Shown here piece by piece: positions 12,701 through 27,700 of a stretch of 64,000 nucleotides of DNA; position 1 is the stretch's first letter; every line of letters starts with the position of its first letter. The stretch is from Parelaphostrongylus tenuis (taxonomy: Eukaryota; Nematoda; Chromadorea; Rhabditida; Metastrongylidae): contig JAHQIW010007218.1 of the NCBI GenBank assembly GCA_019055375.1, positions 1 to 64,000 on the forward strand. The letters are read 5' to 3'. Made by a program: the position numbers and the translations under genes. The notes beneath the pieces were generated by a model that had not been told where the DNA came from, searched no databases, and saw only the letters and a program-made list of their open reading frames with translations.

Positions 12701-15700
12701 AAGTAGTGGAGGGCCGTAAAACTTCAGGTATCTAGGTGAATAAGATATAGTGAAAGCAAGTAGGCAATAGGTGATGCAAGAAGTAAAAAAGGCAAGGATA
12801 TAATCATGATAACAAGAAAACGGTCTCAGTAGTTGAACACTTTCCGTCGTTCTTACAACAATGAACCACAGAAATGATTTTTCGCTTTATCATGCCTCTT
12901 GCTGTTTCTGAGTGCTCAAAAGTTGTTTAGAAATAGAAAAAAAGTGGAAAACGAAAAATTCATTTGAAGAAATATAATTCATTACGTGTTGTACTACATC
13001 CATTACGATATGGCATACTTAGATCCAAAAATCCTTAAAAGCAGGAGAGATGCTTCTTCCTTCTCACGTAATGAAGTTTCGATTTTTCGCAGCACACAAG
13101 AGCCACAAAAAGACAATGTTATTTATATGATTGTGCGTAATAACCGATGTGAGTGGAGATCTATTCACAGCAAGTTTAGCGAAAGATCAAGTGTCACAGC
13201 GAAGGGTCAACAATACGGATTTAGGTGCCGCTTTCTGATTCTTAGTCAAAAAACATGGACCCTAACGTTTACTTTGCCTCAGTGACTGGTCTGCAGACAT
13301 TGAGAGAAGAAAACGTGTCCTAAACCTTGTAACTGAGCGTTTCTATTTCTAATTATTTCAAACATGAAATCTCTTAATTCCTGCCTGAATACTGCGTGAT
13401 GTCAAAACAGACAAAGTCAGAGTGAATATTCAAAATAATCAGTACTTTAGCACATTCGCTACCTGTAGAAGAGATGCTCCTGCATTCAAAAACGCTAGAC
13501 CTGTTTCTGCACTTTCTATACCACCAGTAGCCATTATAGGAAATCCTTTCAGATCATTCGCTATGCTAGTTACTCCCCTTAGGGCAATTGGACGAATCGC
13601 TGAGCCAGACATTCCACCATACGTAGTTCTGAAAATACTTTATGATTCTCTCAAGCACGAAATTAGCGGCTGTCTCAAAATTTTGCCCTTCATCTAGTTC
13701 TAACGGTATTTTTGAAGATCATTTCGTTTGTTTGAAAACTTTACACGAAACTCAGTACACATTTCTGCGCTCTCCGCCTTCCTGCGCCCCCGATGACTTC
13801 TCGCAGACGTAATATTATGATCTTCATAAAATATTAAGAAAAAATAAGTTCTAACGAGGACGAGGGCTAACAACAAATTGTGAAAATCGCTGCACCTTTT
13901 CTCCTCTCCAACTGCGGGCCAAGCAATTCCATCCGCTCTCAAGTGCATGAGACCGGATACAGTGTTTATGGCAGTCACACCGCTTGCCCCTCCTTCCTTT
14001 GCTGCTCTAGCTAATGTCCGAATATCTGTGATATTAGGCGTCAACTTTGGGAAAAACGGTATCTGAAACGTGTAAAAACATCTTCACTTTGTAATCACAT
14101 TTCAAATAGTTACGAGGATTAAAGGGACACCAAGTATGAAACGACATAAGAGAACCTATCATGAATTATAGACGCGTAAAAATAAGTTTATTCAAGTTCT
14201 ACAAATGATGTTTAATAAGATTTTAGCCGAAAAAGCACTAGGCTTTATGATTAGAGAGATGAAGGATCAGTTAGATAAAACAAGAATTCCATAATTGTAA
14301 GAAATGACAAGTATCAATACCTTTACTGCATCCTTTATCCATGTGCAAATTGTTTTCACCATTTCAGGATCCTGTCCACAAGCCAGTCCCATGCCTTTGT
14401 TACAAATTATTCAGAATACAGTTTAAATTTTTCACTTTACAAGGAGAACAATAGAATCTTGTTGGAATATCAAAAAAACTATGTACAATGAGACACATCC
14501 TTCCGTAGGATTTTTTGAATCTATAAACTTTAAATTTTTACTTCTGATTTACTTCCTTCAAATCAGGGAACACCTGGCAACTAATACCTTTTTCTCCCAT
14601 TCCGTGTGGACATGAGAGATTCAGCTCAAGAATGTCTGCACCAGCGTTTTCACATTGTTTGGATAGAAGAGTCCAATCATCCTAAACAAGTTATTCAGAT
14701 TTATACACAGAAAACTACTAAAATAACATGGATGAAAATCGCTGCAAGGAATTCCAACTTAATTGACAACCCTTCGGTCTTTTTCTATTCCATAATTCAT
14801 TAGAAAACTTGTATAGTTCAAAGATTAGATGACGGAGTTAGTTCGTGAAATATCCCAAAGACTTACCTTATTGAATGTGCACATTATTGAAGCAATGACA
14901 ACTTTCTGCGGAAAATCTTGCTTCAATTCCCTTATACAGCGCAGCCAATAACGCGCCAACTTCTCCGAAATCAATTCTATATTCAGGAATGATCCCTAAA
15001 GTGTTGTAAACGTTACCGCCTTTTACAGGTAGGTCCAGCATAGTGTGTTATAGAGCGTAAATTGTTTGGTAAAAACTTCACCAGGTTTGGACCGTAGATA
15101 GGCCCACTTGTCGAGCCACTAACAATCCGTGGAGATACATTGGTTACAATATCCTAAATTGCTACAGAATAATTTTCTCAATCGAAAATAATTATTGTCG
15201 ACTTTGATACACTTTATGTAAAGGTGAGTGATGAATTTGCATTACAAGTTTGGCCAGGAGTAACTGAAATTTTGCATGCCTGAAGTTTTACTTGATACTG
15301 GAGTTCGTCCGTATAAATTAATGTGATTAACTCATTAATCATCTCAATTTACCTTTGTTATCTTACATTTTCTAGCTTTTGACTAAACGCTTGCTAATTA
15401 TTTATTGTGATTTGCGATTACGGCTGCTACATATATGGCAACAAGCAATATCGAGCAAATTTTCTATTTCACTCTAGAATGTGTCTTGAAGCAGCTGAGA
15501 TAGGTTATGACATCAGCACTGATGTAAGTAGGCCAGCAACCACGTATAGTGCAATGGTAATTAAAGAGGTTTTGAAATGAATCAAGAGCTTTGAAGACGA
15601 GGAACGTAGTGGTTGGTTATCGGAAGCCTATCGCGACCAGTTGGGCGCAATTATGGAAGCTAGTTTTTTCATAATCAAGACGATATTACCATGAAGTCAA

Positions 15701-18700
15701 AAGTATGTCAATTTAAGTTCATTCTGCAATCGAAGCAAATTAGGAAATAAGGAAACCCCAAGTAAACCTGGTTTGTCAGCTGCCCATGTTCAAAAGTCAA
15801 AATAGCAGCCACTTCCAAAACCGATCTCTGATTATTTCATGGAACAAACACTCGCTAATGAGTGGATTAATCATAGAGAAAATTATTCGAAACCACAGCA
15901 GACGGCGTTATAAGAGTGGTTGAACAGAGGCAATGCCTATTGCTCGGAAATCTATTGTTAAAGTCATTCATTTGAGCTTTTTAAATCTTGGCGAACATAT
16001 GCACAGAAGAAGTACTGCCACGAAATTATGCAATGCATGAAAAATGGTAATACATTTAGCCGGCTTTTATGAACAAAGCTTCACGTTTTGAACAACAAAG
16101 TCTCGTCTCGCGGCTCGTAACTAATGTGGCGGATGACGAAGGTACTGGACTACAAAAGTCCCTCACTCACGATATTCGGTGGACCACTCAGCAACCAAGT
16201 ACTACTCTTTAAACATTTCACTAACTGTTTTGGAGAAGATTCTCAGTATTTAACCACTGATAAAACTGCCTTTACAGCTTTCTCAGCTCCAGCATCTAAT
16301 TTTTTTTAGTAAAAATTAAGTGACTGAAGATCTCTATCTTCTGCTTCCTTCATGGAAAAGTTGTACTCAAGCCCAGATACAATTATTTATATTTTTGTAA
16401 CTCCCAAAACCACTGTTATTCTGCACAGCTTCATGAAACCCATGTGTAAGTTATACGCTTTTTCAAATCAACTGAATTTTGAGCATGCTCTGAAAATATA
16501 TAGGATTTTTTACCTTATCAAGGCCAAAACTCTTAGTCAATACGAAGCTCCATCCTTGTTCGAAAGCTCGGCGACACATCGATCCAGACGTTGTAGGAGT
16601 AGCTGATGCTAGTCCAAAAGGATTTTGAAACTTAACACCGCACATTTCTACAGAAATATCGACCTAAATAGAGCAGATTTCGGAGTTGAGGGAATCTGTT
16701 TACAAAAAGTTGGAATTACCTCATCGATTGGAGAGAAGAACATGGGAAGCTTCGCGATGCTTCCCACGTCATTTCCGTGGAGTGATTGAATGTATTTATG
16801 CATGGACCACGCAGCCACCTTTAATACACAACAGCTCATAAGCCAATGGCTTAATACACTTATAGAAGCTGCACCATAGCCTTGAGGATTCATAAGCTTT
16901 TCACGATAAGCCATTTAACTCTTCAAAGTTGAAATTCTTGGAAAACAGAAGATGAATCTTAGTTTCTAGAATTTCCTTTCCGAAGCACTACAGACTCATA
17001 GCCATAACTACAATAGATGATATAAGGATATTCTATTTGAAATACAAGCCTGATGTTTCTTGTATACCAGGGCCTATGGATTGAAATGGTTTTTTTTTTA
17101 TGTTAGTTAAGTCGCATCAGCCAATAAGTAGTTATAACGACTTCAATTACTTTGCACTCGTTTGCCTCGCCAAATAAAGACTTTCTACTTAGCTTTTATG
17201 TCGACCATTCTTACAGGCAGAGATCGGTGTACCTGACGGGGAATGAAGCTTTCCTTCACAGTCAATGAAACACAAAATTGCTTTTCGCACGAGCTTATTA
17301 TGAGTTACAGAAGATGCCACTAATAAGAACACTAGGAGAGCCACAGAAGCAAAAATAGGATGGGCAACAAAATAGATCTGCGCTCTATGTGAGCCACGCA
17401 ACCTTTCATTCACAGAGCACCACAAAGACTTCTGCTTATGAGGAAGATAATATGAATTTACAAGAGCCTGTTAGTCACAAAAGTTACGCGTCAAACTTTA
17501 TAGATGACACTTTTGATGTCTCATAATCAAAATTCATGCGCCAAAGTTGGCAATAAATTTGGTAAAATATTAATCGATTAGTGGAAAGTTTTCGTAATTG
17601 TGTGTTCAATGAAATCGAGGTCGTGCTTCTACACTGTGGCGTTCTGTACGCGAACTATTTATGATCAGGTGCATCAGACACATATTAGCTTTCTGCGAAT
17701 CCAGATGGACGAGATCCGTAAGCGACTACATTCCTCGATATGTCAAACATGTAGGAGAAGGATCAGACAGTGACGGCCAGAATCTTCCACGAAAATCTTA
17801 GTAGATAGTTGTAAAGCTCAACGAATCCCTAGAGCAATGGTAACCGACCGTGCTACTCTTGTAGAGAAGAGAAGGTTCACAGGTGCTCACTCGATTTACT
17901 CAGCGACTAACACTGTGACTGCAGTTGACAAAGGTAATTACTCTGCGGAAGAAGCCATCTGAGATCAAGGATCGACTCAATACGTTCTTGAGCGCACAGA
18001 TTTTGGATGCTGTCAATAATTTTTCGTCACTTGGAATACTTCACAAATGTGATCTTAACAAAAGAGTCAAGAGATTTGCGCGATTTATGCTGTATGTGGA
18101 GAAGGGATAATAGTGACGCTCGTCATCAAAAAGCAAAGTATGGCCACTTTTCCAACTATTCTCGGCATGTCCTTATGGGGACGCTTCAGGTCTACTTTCT
18201 CTAAGATCGCAAGGAAAATCGTTGCAAAAAGCACCTTGACATTATAAAGAAGACGAAATTCTCTAGCAGCTGTTGAATATGCGAAATGCTTGAAAACCTC
18301 TCTGGGTTTGAATGCGAGGAAACAAGCAGAATGTAAGAAGTGCTGGAATTTGCACAGTATAAGTGGCGACGAAATTTGCGCATGTGGAGTAGCACACAAA
18401 ATTGTGGACAACCTGTAATTGAGGAAATATACCTTTCCATCGTTTACAGACTCGACAGTGGTCTCAGCAACACCAGCAATATCCCCACCAGCAAAGACCC
18501 AAGGCTCACTCGTTGCTTGTGTCGTCTTGTCAACTTCCGGCATTCCCCATTTGTTTAGTCTAAGGGGTGACATCGCACACACAACTGCAACTCTAACCTT
18601 TAAAAGCAGTTTTAGATATTTGTTTCCTGTAGTATCACGAATGCATTTACTCTTCAATAAGTGCTAGTCCGAGAGCGAACCTTCTGAGTCGAGAAGTGTT

Positions 18701-21700
18701 GATCCAAATGCGGAAATGATATAGTCCGTTTTTAAAGTGATTGTTTGCTCCTCGTCCTCGTACCTACAAATATCTTGCACTTACATTGTTTCACTGAAGA
18801 GTACTTTTAAGAAGGAGAAATTCTTCAAATAATGATGGTAAATCATCGAAAAATATTCAGCCACAATTACTCATTTGTAACTGACTTCCCTATAAGTAAT
18901 GCCATACCATCTTCCATCTGAGTCCTGTTCGGTCTTCACAAACTGCATTGAAACAATCCTACCATCCTTTACGCTTACCGTTTTAGGTGCACAAAACGGC
19001 ATGAATTCACAATGTTCCTCACGAGCAGCTTCCATCTGTATGAATTATGTTAAAAGCGAATTAAAATTCACCTTATTTATTAGGTCGTCCCATAAGTTCT
19101 GGCACTTGAGCAATAAATCCAAAATTTATCAACCAGAAGAAGTTGAAATTGCAATTTTGGTAACATTCAATTGTGTATTTTCCGCTGAACATTTGGTATA
19201 CAACCTGCCCATACTTGCTTCAATTTGGAGCTGTCGTGGAGATAAATTCGTTTGTTTCTCATTCATGAATGGCGCTTAGGGGCAAATGATGGTGAAGCGC
19301 GAGTAGGATCAACGGAGCTTCCTGTGGGGCAGTCAGAGGGCTACTGATCTTCCAGACTGCTCTCTCCAGTTTTGAGCTTAGCGAACCACTTTCTAGTCGT
19401 CCGTTCAGCATATGTATCATAGCCCCAAGCTCCATTAATTTTAGGCGGCTTCACTAGCATTTCTCCCTACGAGCTATGCATGCATGAATAGAAGCGAATA
19501 TGTTCTCAATACAGTTCCATATTTGAGAAAGTATAGGAAAAAAATTGTATACCAAAATGTTCTCAAGAAAATGCGCAGTTGAGCTATGTTCAAATCATGC
19601 AGTTTTATTTACTTTTGGCTAATAAATTTAATTTTCATTGCCCTAGGGTCAAAACTTATAGAACGACTTAGTATTACCCAACATTTGCATTTATAGTCAT
19701 TTAAATGAGTGCGCATTATTTCAAAGGACGTATGCCAATTTGTTTCATTTTGATGTTGGAGTTATTTATAGATTGTGATTTTCTGGTCGTCATACTGAGT
19801 ATATAGTGAAAACATCGGTTCAAAATTCCGATAAATTTACCTCCTCTGGTACTGCACGAATTCCAGTAAATCCTTTACGGAAAACCACTGTTACTCTCTT
19901 GGCACCACATCGAAGAGCGGAAGTTGCACAATCGAAAGCAGTGTCACCTGAAGGTAAACATTGAAGCTAGTTCTTAGCACGGTAATTACTAGAGTAAATA
20001 TATATTTTCTAGTTCTAATGTCGATTTGCTCCCGGTTACCTTTCTCCCTTCATTGAACGTACTGATAAACTAGTAATATTTTCCACTCGTCGTTTCGAGT
20101 GCTTTCTTGAAACCACGCTCAGATTCCAATTTATTTCACAATTGTTATCTGAGCCAACATGTCATGTGGTGTGTGAACGAACTCTTGCACAGCTCGAAAC
20201 ACGTGTTTCGACCTTGACAGTCTCGTCAGTCGGGCAGAACCCTTCGTCTTTTTAGCCAATAGTCTGTGGGTGCTCCAGTCCTCACACTAAGAGTAGGCGA
20301 CGACGAACAATTTACATTACACTGCTGTCAAGTGAAAATTGCTAAATCAGCAGTTTTGTACATACGATTGCACTTGGCCGATATTTCCAATATATTATAC
20401 CGTTCTTTTTGAGTATTTTTTATTAAGACCAGAGCAGTCGAGTGTACAACACTTCCGATGTAGTGACGCTACTTGAAGGCAATGAACCATAAATCGTTCG
20501 TCGACGCCTACTCTTAGCGTGGGGACCGAGGCACCGACAGAGGATTGGCTAGAGGACGAAGAATCCTGCCCGACTGAATAAACTGTCAAGGTTCAAACAC
20601 TTTATTGCTTGTACAAGAGCCCATTAATAGGCCACATGACATGTGGCCACAGATAACATTTATGAGTTTTCCACCCTGTTGTTCGACCACCAAATTACTA
20701 TTCCTTTTCAATCATTCCTACTGAACCGAAAAATTTCCCACCGCATTTTGAGTAAGCTAACACCCCATTTCCGTGGTTGTGACTCTTAGAACACGTTTTG
20801 CACGAAAAAAATGTCATAGGAAGACTCATTTTGGGCGGTGTAGCACGAGAACAGACGATATTTCTTTTGTTAGACAGAGTATTGTCCTACAGGAAAAAAT
20901 AATACTTGTAGCGGCTTCACTTAAGCTTGAAAGTTGATGATTTGAATCGTTTTCGAAATTACTAAGCACTTGACCCTTAAATAACTCATAATCAAGAAAA
21001 TATTTCGCAATGAATTGTGCATATACCTTTGCAGCAAAACTGTGTATTTTAACTCATTATTCCAGAGGTTCTAATGCAACCCCCTTTAAATACAAACTAA
21101 ACGCTTCTCTAAGCACATGCATCTCATATTGCCTCACGTGTTTTGTAATAAATCAAAACTTACCGGCTCCAAGTACAATGACACGTCCTTTAAGTGAGGG
21201 GAGTGCAGGGCGTGAGCATCCGCACATGCCTAGAAATTTCGAAAAATTATTTAGCAATGTGTGTCGAATGATAACTTTATTTGGTTTCTCTTTCCATCAT
21301 ATCTTACCTCACCGTCAGATGGAAATCTAACAGTACGTTGAATTCTGAACTACATACAACACTGATCATCTCTGACCCAAAGCTACCGAATCTTCATGAA
21401 GTCTACTCAAAAATTAGTGGGACGAGAACCTCTTCCTTTGGTAGTGAATCATCTCCGATTCACATAAAACAACAACTACATGACCTCTACTTTTCGTGCA
21501 CACCCCTCTTGCACTTCTATATTTTGCCCTCATGTTAATTCACGCAATCTCATTGGGTAAACTGGTATTCTTCGCGGTCACATTACTAAGCAAGAACGAT
21601 TCACGATGAAGAAAATGGAGAGAGGCAGCGGTTAGAACTTATAAGTGAATGATACTAAAACAACCTGGAGATCTTTGCAACTGCGTCGCCTTCTTTAGCA

Positions 21701-24700
21701 ACTTAGCCGCAGAAGAGTATTGAGATCTACGACACACGAAAATGAACCGTCTGAGAAAGTTCATTCTTTTTTTCTTTTAATCTTCATTTAATTCTACCCT
21801 TCATTTTTTAATTGATGTTATATTACACATTGGCTCTTCCTATTTCGAAAATGCACCTGGCTTACTAGCTGCTGCAACTCGAGGCAAAAAATCCTTGCTC
21901 GTGAAAAATCCATGACTTTCTGTCAATTCATCAAAGATATCGATCTTTTTAGGATCCGGCATTCCGATTCCAATGAAAGCTGCTTTCACACCGTCAGCCT
22001 AAACTATCTGTGTTAGAATTCGATGAAACTTTTCTCATAATCCAATACATTTGCAAGTATGCTTTTGGCTTGATAACTACTGATAATTTTGCGATAATTA
22101 GACCAATGTCATACCTGGAAACATATAAAGAAAAGTTCACTCAATGCTTCATTGGTGAAACAATCATATCAATATTGCATTCTATAAGCATGCAGTGAAA
22201 GCTACTAAGAAGCCACAAGCAATAACAGTACTTCTCAAGAATACCATTCAGCTGTTTGCCTTTTAACCCATTTTGCCTCACCCGAGAGCTACATTTCTGA
22301 TATGGTACTTCTTCACTTGAAGAATTTTTCAGTGCTTCTGAAAGTCTTCTCAAGTCTGGAAACCGAAGAATACAAGGACAATTTTCAGAAAAAAAATATA
22401 GCTTATCACGTCAAAGCTTTGCTTGCTTATTTAGTCCATAGTAATTTCATGGTAACACTGCGATTAATTAAGGTTAAATTGGTTAAAAAGACTTCTTAGC
22501 TTATATGTACCACACATCCGGACTGCATGAGATGTCGCTCTGAGTGAGCAAAAAATCTTCGCACCAATGTCTCCACCATTATGGGAAAATTACCATTTTC
22601 ATACCAGTTTTTCAGGACAAATCTAAGACTTAGTTATATTCTCTTATTACCTTAATTACATATTGATGGAGTACTGCTAAGAACTTTCTTTTTGTCTGCT
22701 TCATTTAAGTGTTGCGGTGATTCATTTCGTCTGCCAAATTTGCAAAAGCCACTGCTTCCACATTCTTTTTGATTGCTCATCATTTCGCTGGGTGATTTTT
22801 ACAAAAAAAGCCCTTTTGAGCATTAGGATTTTGAAAAAAGTTATCACCTGGCCTGTGCTCTCTTGCCATACTATTGGCCAGCCAAAGCGTCTAATTCGCC
22901 TGTCTCAAATTTTGCAACTACGTACTCCTGTTTACAATGTGTTCAACAGTTTTAGGGACCTAGAAAACGCTTGACTGGCATCATTCTGTGCCAGGTGACC
23001 CCGTATCTCTGTAGCCCCTGCATCTTGTTATAAAGCATGTTAACAGAAGGCTCTTTCAGAATAACGAAATGTGGCTACTACATATGGTGAAGATTATGGA
23101 AGTCCCTAGTAAGGTTAGCTAAAGATTTCATTGGGCTCAGTTTAAATGCTGTTGAACGGCACTTATAGAAAAGATAATTTCCCTAAGATGGATCCGAAGT
23201 CGTTCCTAAGTTCGAAATCGTAGGGGCTCACAGCAACGAAAGAATGACGGATGTGTTTGTAATCGCACAACATGTGAGGATGGATCATACAAATAAATAA
23301 AATGAACGATCTCTGTTGACCTTAAAACATGTCATTCAGCAACCTTTCGTTAACGGAAATTGCAGCTAAAGCCCATCATGATTTTGACAATAGAAAGTTA
23401 TGTACTTAGCGAAATGATGTTTTGAATGAGGCTTTTTTTAGTTGAAACATGCCGGTGCAATACAAAATAATGAGTGCATTGTCAAAAACGACACTACACA
23501 CTGCAAGGCGATGCCACTTCATCGATTAGACCTGGCAGTCTCTCGAGATTAGTGTACTTTAGAAGTTGGATTTTCTAAACAGTTATGGTAGACACTTATT
23601 TCTATTGTATTATGGATATTGGCTTATTTCGTTAGGCTGAAGAAGAAGTTTCTTAACACCCGCTAAAAATTCAAAGTTTATGCATGAATTCAATAAATTT
23701 CAGCAATAATTATTCCTCAAAATGGAGGCCATAATTATCCGCGATTTTCCTCCAACAATCTGCAGGCTTTCGGGATTTGCACGGAATATCTTTTCTTAAT
23801 CTCTAAATTAAAAAAATTCTGACATGTCTCGTCAACTTAAACAAATGTCTTGAATTGGCGTCCACGCAGGAAATGTTCCATTAAGCGGAAATCGGACCAT
23901 AATTGGACAGTGCAGAATCTGAACTGTATGCTGGGTGCGACAAAAACTCGACTCCCTTCAAGTCGTCAGACTTTTCCTTAGTCTTCTTTGCGGTGCGGGG
24001 TTTGACATTGTCTTGCTGGAGCGGCACGCTCTTTCGACGAATCAGTGCCGGGTGCTTTTTTTTTCTTCGCATCGTAAACTCGTTCATCTACTCGCAGTAG
24101 AGTCCGGCATTGATGGCGTGATCATTTGGAGCAAGTTTGCAATACAAGACACCTTCAAAATTCCACCAAACGCTGATTATGACCTTTTCCAAGCAGGTGT
24201 TAATGTGCAATTAATGGTGCAGCTTGATCTTTTGGAACAAAACGCTTGTTTCGATCGTGATCGTGATCAGATAGATCCACTTTTCATCCGATGTCACGTT
24301 ACGCTCTCAAAAAGATCGTTCAACGGGATGTGCAGTAGCTGACGGCAAACTTCAAGCGGCGACTGGCTTTAGCTTCAGTCAGGTAGTGCGGATCTTGGTG
24401 AGGTTTTTTGTGGGCAAGGTCAAGTTACTGGAAATCATTGCAGACCATCTTTCAATTGAAGCTCTGTTACCAATTCACGAGTGCTTGCCGACGGTTTCGC
24501 ATCTAAAGCCGTTTGCAGATCTCCGTTCAATAGCCGGCTGAAACAGACAAGGTCTTCGAGATTAAAACCACCACTTTCAAATTATTTGTACCAATTTGCA
24601 ACAGTCGCATTCCTTACAGTTACTTTACCTTCGGCACCTCAGTCCTCCTTCGCAACATCTTTTGTCGAGCGTTGTCGCTTTCGGCAATAGCGTGCCAAAA

Positions 24701-27700
24701 CTCGCAGCTCAATTTTGTACATCGTCATTATTTGATGTCCGTAAACTAGAAATTGATGCACAATGACAAGCATTGTCGTGGAAGTTTATTGTGTAACATT
24801 TTTGAGCTATCTCCATGAAGTCACAACACTTGTATTGTGTGAAACAAACATGAACTTTGATATTTTTTCAAGTGTTAAAAACCTATTTCCTCATCCTAGC
24901 ATTATCCACTTATACTCTGATGAACATTATTCAAGACTGCAACCTTTGTCACTGGTTAAGCGCACTGCCTTACGTGCTTTGCTTATTTTTCATAGTTCAG
25001 TAAGCTCTTGAGATGGCTGGTGTCTCGTCCAGTTTCCCTCTCTCTAAATGGCTTCACTGTTGCCACCACACTACCCTATTCCTTGATGACGACAAAAGTC
25101 TCCAAGATACAATGCTCACATGGAAGATCAAATCGACTTCCACGAATTGTACTTCCACGGTATTTGATGTTGATTTTGGAGCAGACAAATATCAATGACT
25201 ACCAGAAAGCTGATAAACAGAAGAAGACGGTCTCTTTTCTACAGAACTACTCTTCAAATTGCTGAATGAGAGCTCTATTAAGGCTACCTTTGGCTACATG
25301 CTAAAATTTCTTTCATATATAACTTAGAGAAGTCCGTATGAAATGGTACGCATCTTCTCATAACGACAAAGTTTTCTTGAAATCAAAACTCTACTATATC
25401 AGAACAAAAAACGCGTTGTGAGGTTGAAAAAAGACTATGAAAGTACGACGTACACTGTTTTTGATAGTAGAACGCTTTATGGAAGGTCTTATCGCAAACC
25501 AAGTCTAGTAGTAAAATCGCATTTCTCAGACTCTTTAATGACTATAAAAAATGTAGAATAAAGAAAAACTGTTATACAACAGCTGAAAACGTGTTATTTT
25601 TGAAAATGTGTGGTTTTTTTTTTGTTAAAATTATGAGATTCTTTGACATTCTATAATTAATTCACAGCGGGATCATCACCAAGCGCTCGCCACTGCGCAG
25701 CAGTCTGTGTGGCAATCGCTGTGCTCGATTCAGCGGGTTAATATTCAGAAAAGAAAAAGGCACTTTATCAATTTAAACTACAAACAAATCTGCGCTCAAA
25801 TTCGTAGTTATATTGACGACCACTGCGAGAGAAAAAACCGAGTGGGAAAATACTGGAGTCCATGCAATATGTGCGAGCAAATTGTTTCAATATTGAATTG
25901 TTCCATAAAATCTTTCACATTTTGGCAATTTTATTAATGTAGTTGTTATTTGTTCAAAAAAATCAATCATCAATACAATCATCATCATGATTAATGTTAC
26001 GCAACCATTTTGTGGGCAAAGATTGGATGCTTCTCTTCCACAAGAATCAACACTCACCATTAGACAAGCCGTCACCTTCAAGCTGGTACTAGCCTTTGTA
26101 TTTTTCAAAATTTTTCCCACAGATACCATTTTGGGAAGCGGAAGAGATGATGTTCCGATGAAGCAGGTTCAGGGCTATACGTTGGATGTGGTGCCGTAGT
26201 CGAACCTAGCTTCTTGAAATGTGACGAGCCGACTCTGCGATGTGCCGAGTAGACCGTTATCCTAAACTGAGTCGTTCAGGGCGCTTCTCTCGCCACTGCT
26301 GTGACGAGCTTCCGGAGTTGCTCCGTATGCGCCGGCACTGATTGTCTCTTTTCGTGGAGCAGTTTTCAGAACAGCTTGGCCTCTCCTCCCAGAAAACCGA
26401 GAGTATAATCTTTCGAGAGATTGTGGTCGGTGGGAAAAAAATGGAAGAAAGGATAATGAAAAAGAAATCTTGATACGACCCAAAATTTAGTTATTTCACA
26501 AAATTCAAGTTTGCCCCAATAGTTTTAGACAAATTACCGCATGTGCCCATTCCTCTGGTAGATTCATCTCACTTCTCTCATTTTTGTCTCACATCATAAA
26601 AAGGAAAGCTGGGCAGCGCCAGTGTTCATAGCTCTCAATGCGTCGAGTTTTATTAACACGATGAAAAAAAAACAGTTGTGGTCGTTGCTGTTCCAAACCC
26701 TAGTACTATTTCATCACAAAATTAAACAATCATGGTTATATAGATTATTATCTCCGAACGCGAATCTCTGGTAATTGTCAGGAAATAGTTCAGAAAAAAT
26801 GGTCAAATGAGTGTTGAATATGTTCATTATAAGATAAAATTCGTCGTTATAAAGCCAATTCCATTTTGGATTTAGACGGTTTATACTATCACAGGGGAAA
26901 AAACACGTGCTGTAACGCATCGATCAGTCTGCAAATTCCATTTTCGTCTCGTCTATAGATTGTTGAATTACTTGAATGTTTAACGTGAAGGTGCTCAATA
27001 TGAACATGTGAACTGTCTTGTTTTTCATACCTTTAGCTTTTCGAGTGTAATGTCATTTTTATGCAGAGCGCGACCAGTTTCAATTTTCACTCCGATATCA
27101 CGAGCAAGTTGAATTTCAAAATCTACTGCAGAGTACGGCAACCGAAATTGTGGAATCTCAGATGAGCTAAAATCAATCACTTTAATTTGAATGTTGAATA
27201 TATTGTACTGCATATTCAATGGTACACGATTTCCTACCGCAATACTCTAATATGACGATTTTTTCATCGAGAAAATCTTCTGTTAGTAAAGCAATAATAT
27301 TATCTCTGGTAAGATATACATGGTCTTATAGAGACATTGTAACTTTCTTTCCTTTTAGAAAATTCTTGCTACACTACCTTAGACCTCCAACGTATTGTTG
27401 CTTCTCGTAAATCGTGATATCAGTGTAACCAAGTCTGGCCAAAAACGACGCGCACGATATGGAAGCTGGGCCACATCCTAAAACATAGATGGTTTTTGAA
27501 AATGAAGATAGACCTTTTCTGTTTCCCTCTTATATTTAATGAAAATTTGAGTCACTTACCCATGAGAGCGATCTTAGTGTTATGCGTTTCGTTTCGGTTT
27601 TGACGCACTTCTTTCGAGACAATTTGGCGTATGTTCATCTTCTTGAATACCTAAAAATATCCCATGAATCGTTAGCTGCTTAACAGTGGACGTATTTCCC

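Larger units (their letters stand above)
21999..27030. other. dpyd-1 intron 8
   Basis: Five kilobases containing the mariner at 23.9-24.8 kb and the fragment near 26.1 kb. I see nothing recognisable at 22.0-23.8 kb or 24.8-25.9 kb. Confidence 0.7.

Noticed and set aside
13700..13895. C-terminal extension of the exon 21 frame
   Set aside because: It lies beyond a phase-correct donor (ag|gtgcag) and has no match to the enzyme, whereas exon 22 continues the protein exactly.
18085..18657. A 190-codon minus-strand open frame taken as one exon
   Set aside because: Only 18433-18584 matches dihydropyrimidine dehydrogenase; the flanks are intron read-through past a clear donor and acceptor.
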